Positions 63,757-64,000 of a stretch of 64,000 nucleotides of DNA are shown here, one piece after another; the first letter of the stretch is position 1; every line of letters begins with the position of its first letter. Location: the NCBI GenBank assembly GCA_910574285.1, contig CAJTAL010000007.1, positions 62,001 through 126,000 on the forward strand, read 5' to 3'. Source of the DNA: Lachnospiraceae bacterium (GTDB taxonomy: Bacteria > Bacillota > Clostridia > Lachnospirales > Lachnospiraceae). The notes under the pieces were generated by a model, which searched no databases, was not told where the DNA came from, and saw only the letters and a list, made by a program, of their open reading frames with translations. The translations under genes were made by a program, and so were the position numbers.

Positions 63757-64000
63757 ATGATATCTAATCAAATACTTCAAAATACAATTGAGGGATTGAA
63801 AGGAATTACGCGAATCGACTTTTGTGTAATGGATACAGACGGGAAAGCTCTTGCGAGTACATTTCCGGAGCAGGCGAACTATGGGGAAGAGGTAGTATCA
63901 TTTGTCGAATCTCCCGCAGACAGCCAGGTTGTACAGGGATATCAGTTTTTTAAGATCTTTGATGAACATCAGTTAGAATATGTTCTTCTTGCCAACGGCG
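63757..64000 (+). CDS. Start of a probable CdaR/PucR-type sugar-diacid regulator, cut by window end
   Basis: The first 81 codons of a gene running past the window. The start QILQNTIEGLKGITRIDFCVMDTDG with later TFPEQANYGEEVVSFVESPADS resembles the N-terminal sensor region of CdaR/PucR-like regulators common in Lachnospiraceae; the DNA-binding part is outside. GGGGAGG lies nine bases before ATG 63757. The match is from memory and only the N-terminus is visible. Confidence 0.5.
   Translation, partial: MISNQILQNTIEGLKGITRIDFCVMDTDGKALASTFPEQANYGEEVVSFVESPADSQVVQGYQFFKIFDEHQLEYVLLANG

Noticed and set aside
1-64000. CRISPR arrays, tRNA or rRNA genes, intact insertion sequences
   Set aside because: No regular repeat-spacer array, cloverleaf with conserved TTCGA arm, rRNA stretch or transposase was found by reading both strands.

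Overview
The window looks like a chromosomal segment of a spore-forming gut Clostridium, most probably family Lachnospiraceae. This is inferred from strong AGGAGG-type ribosome sites, an alpha/beta-type small acid-soluble spore protein, an anaerobic glycyl-radical enzyme, a LoaP-type antiterminator, AddAB instead of RecBCD, and mid-GC housekeeping genes beside an AT-rich polysaccharide island. No rRNA, tRNA, CRISPR array or intact insertion sequence was recognised.

Layout. 1-4.1 kb: a 5'-truncated hydroxyproline dehydratase (hypD), acylphosphatase, a TetR regulator and a radical-SAM activase. 4.2-5.2 kb: a decaying DUF3791/DUF3990 locus and a gene-poor stretch bounded by two related palindromes. 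5.3-7.8 kb: a DEAD/DEAH-type helicase with five helicase-associated repeats. 8.1-34.6 kb: one long same-strand exopolysaccharide operon opened by loaP and a chain-length protein. It holds two PLP sugar aminotransferases, a 3,4-ketoisomerase fused to an acetyltransferase, at least six glycosyltransferases, polymerase (Wzy), flippase (Wzx), a pyruvyl-transferase/ferredoxin pair, a frameshifted polysaccharide deacetylase, a sugar-modification block (FAD oxidoreductase, SDR, TIM-barrel isomerase, formyltransferase, PIG-L deacetylase) and, last, the initiating sugar transferase. LoaP probably carries polymerase through these 26 kb. 34.6-36 kb: a small structured RNA with its own promoter next to a PemK/MazF-family toxin that has no visible antitoxin gene. 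36-41.2 kb: AraC and XRE regulators, an ABC-2 exporter, and a compact type I toxin with a convergent antisense RNA.

From 41.2 kb the window is mostly core genes: an M16C peptidase, era, a YqzL-like small protein, recO, a FapA-like protein, glyS, the threonine-degradation pair tdh-kbl, and addB-addA. A RelB-like antitoxin follows, whose toxin partner appears broken by a palindromic repeat. The end holds a PadR/DUF1700/DUF4097/PspC envelope operon, a spore protein, a WecG/TagA glycosyltransferase and the start of a probable regulator cut by the window end.

Most promising for follow-up: the LoaP-led operon with its leader hairpin, the orphan PemK toxin beside a repeat-containing RNA, the holin-like type I toxin module, the GT-repeat frameshift in the deacetylase, and the GNAT-FdtA fusion.
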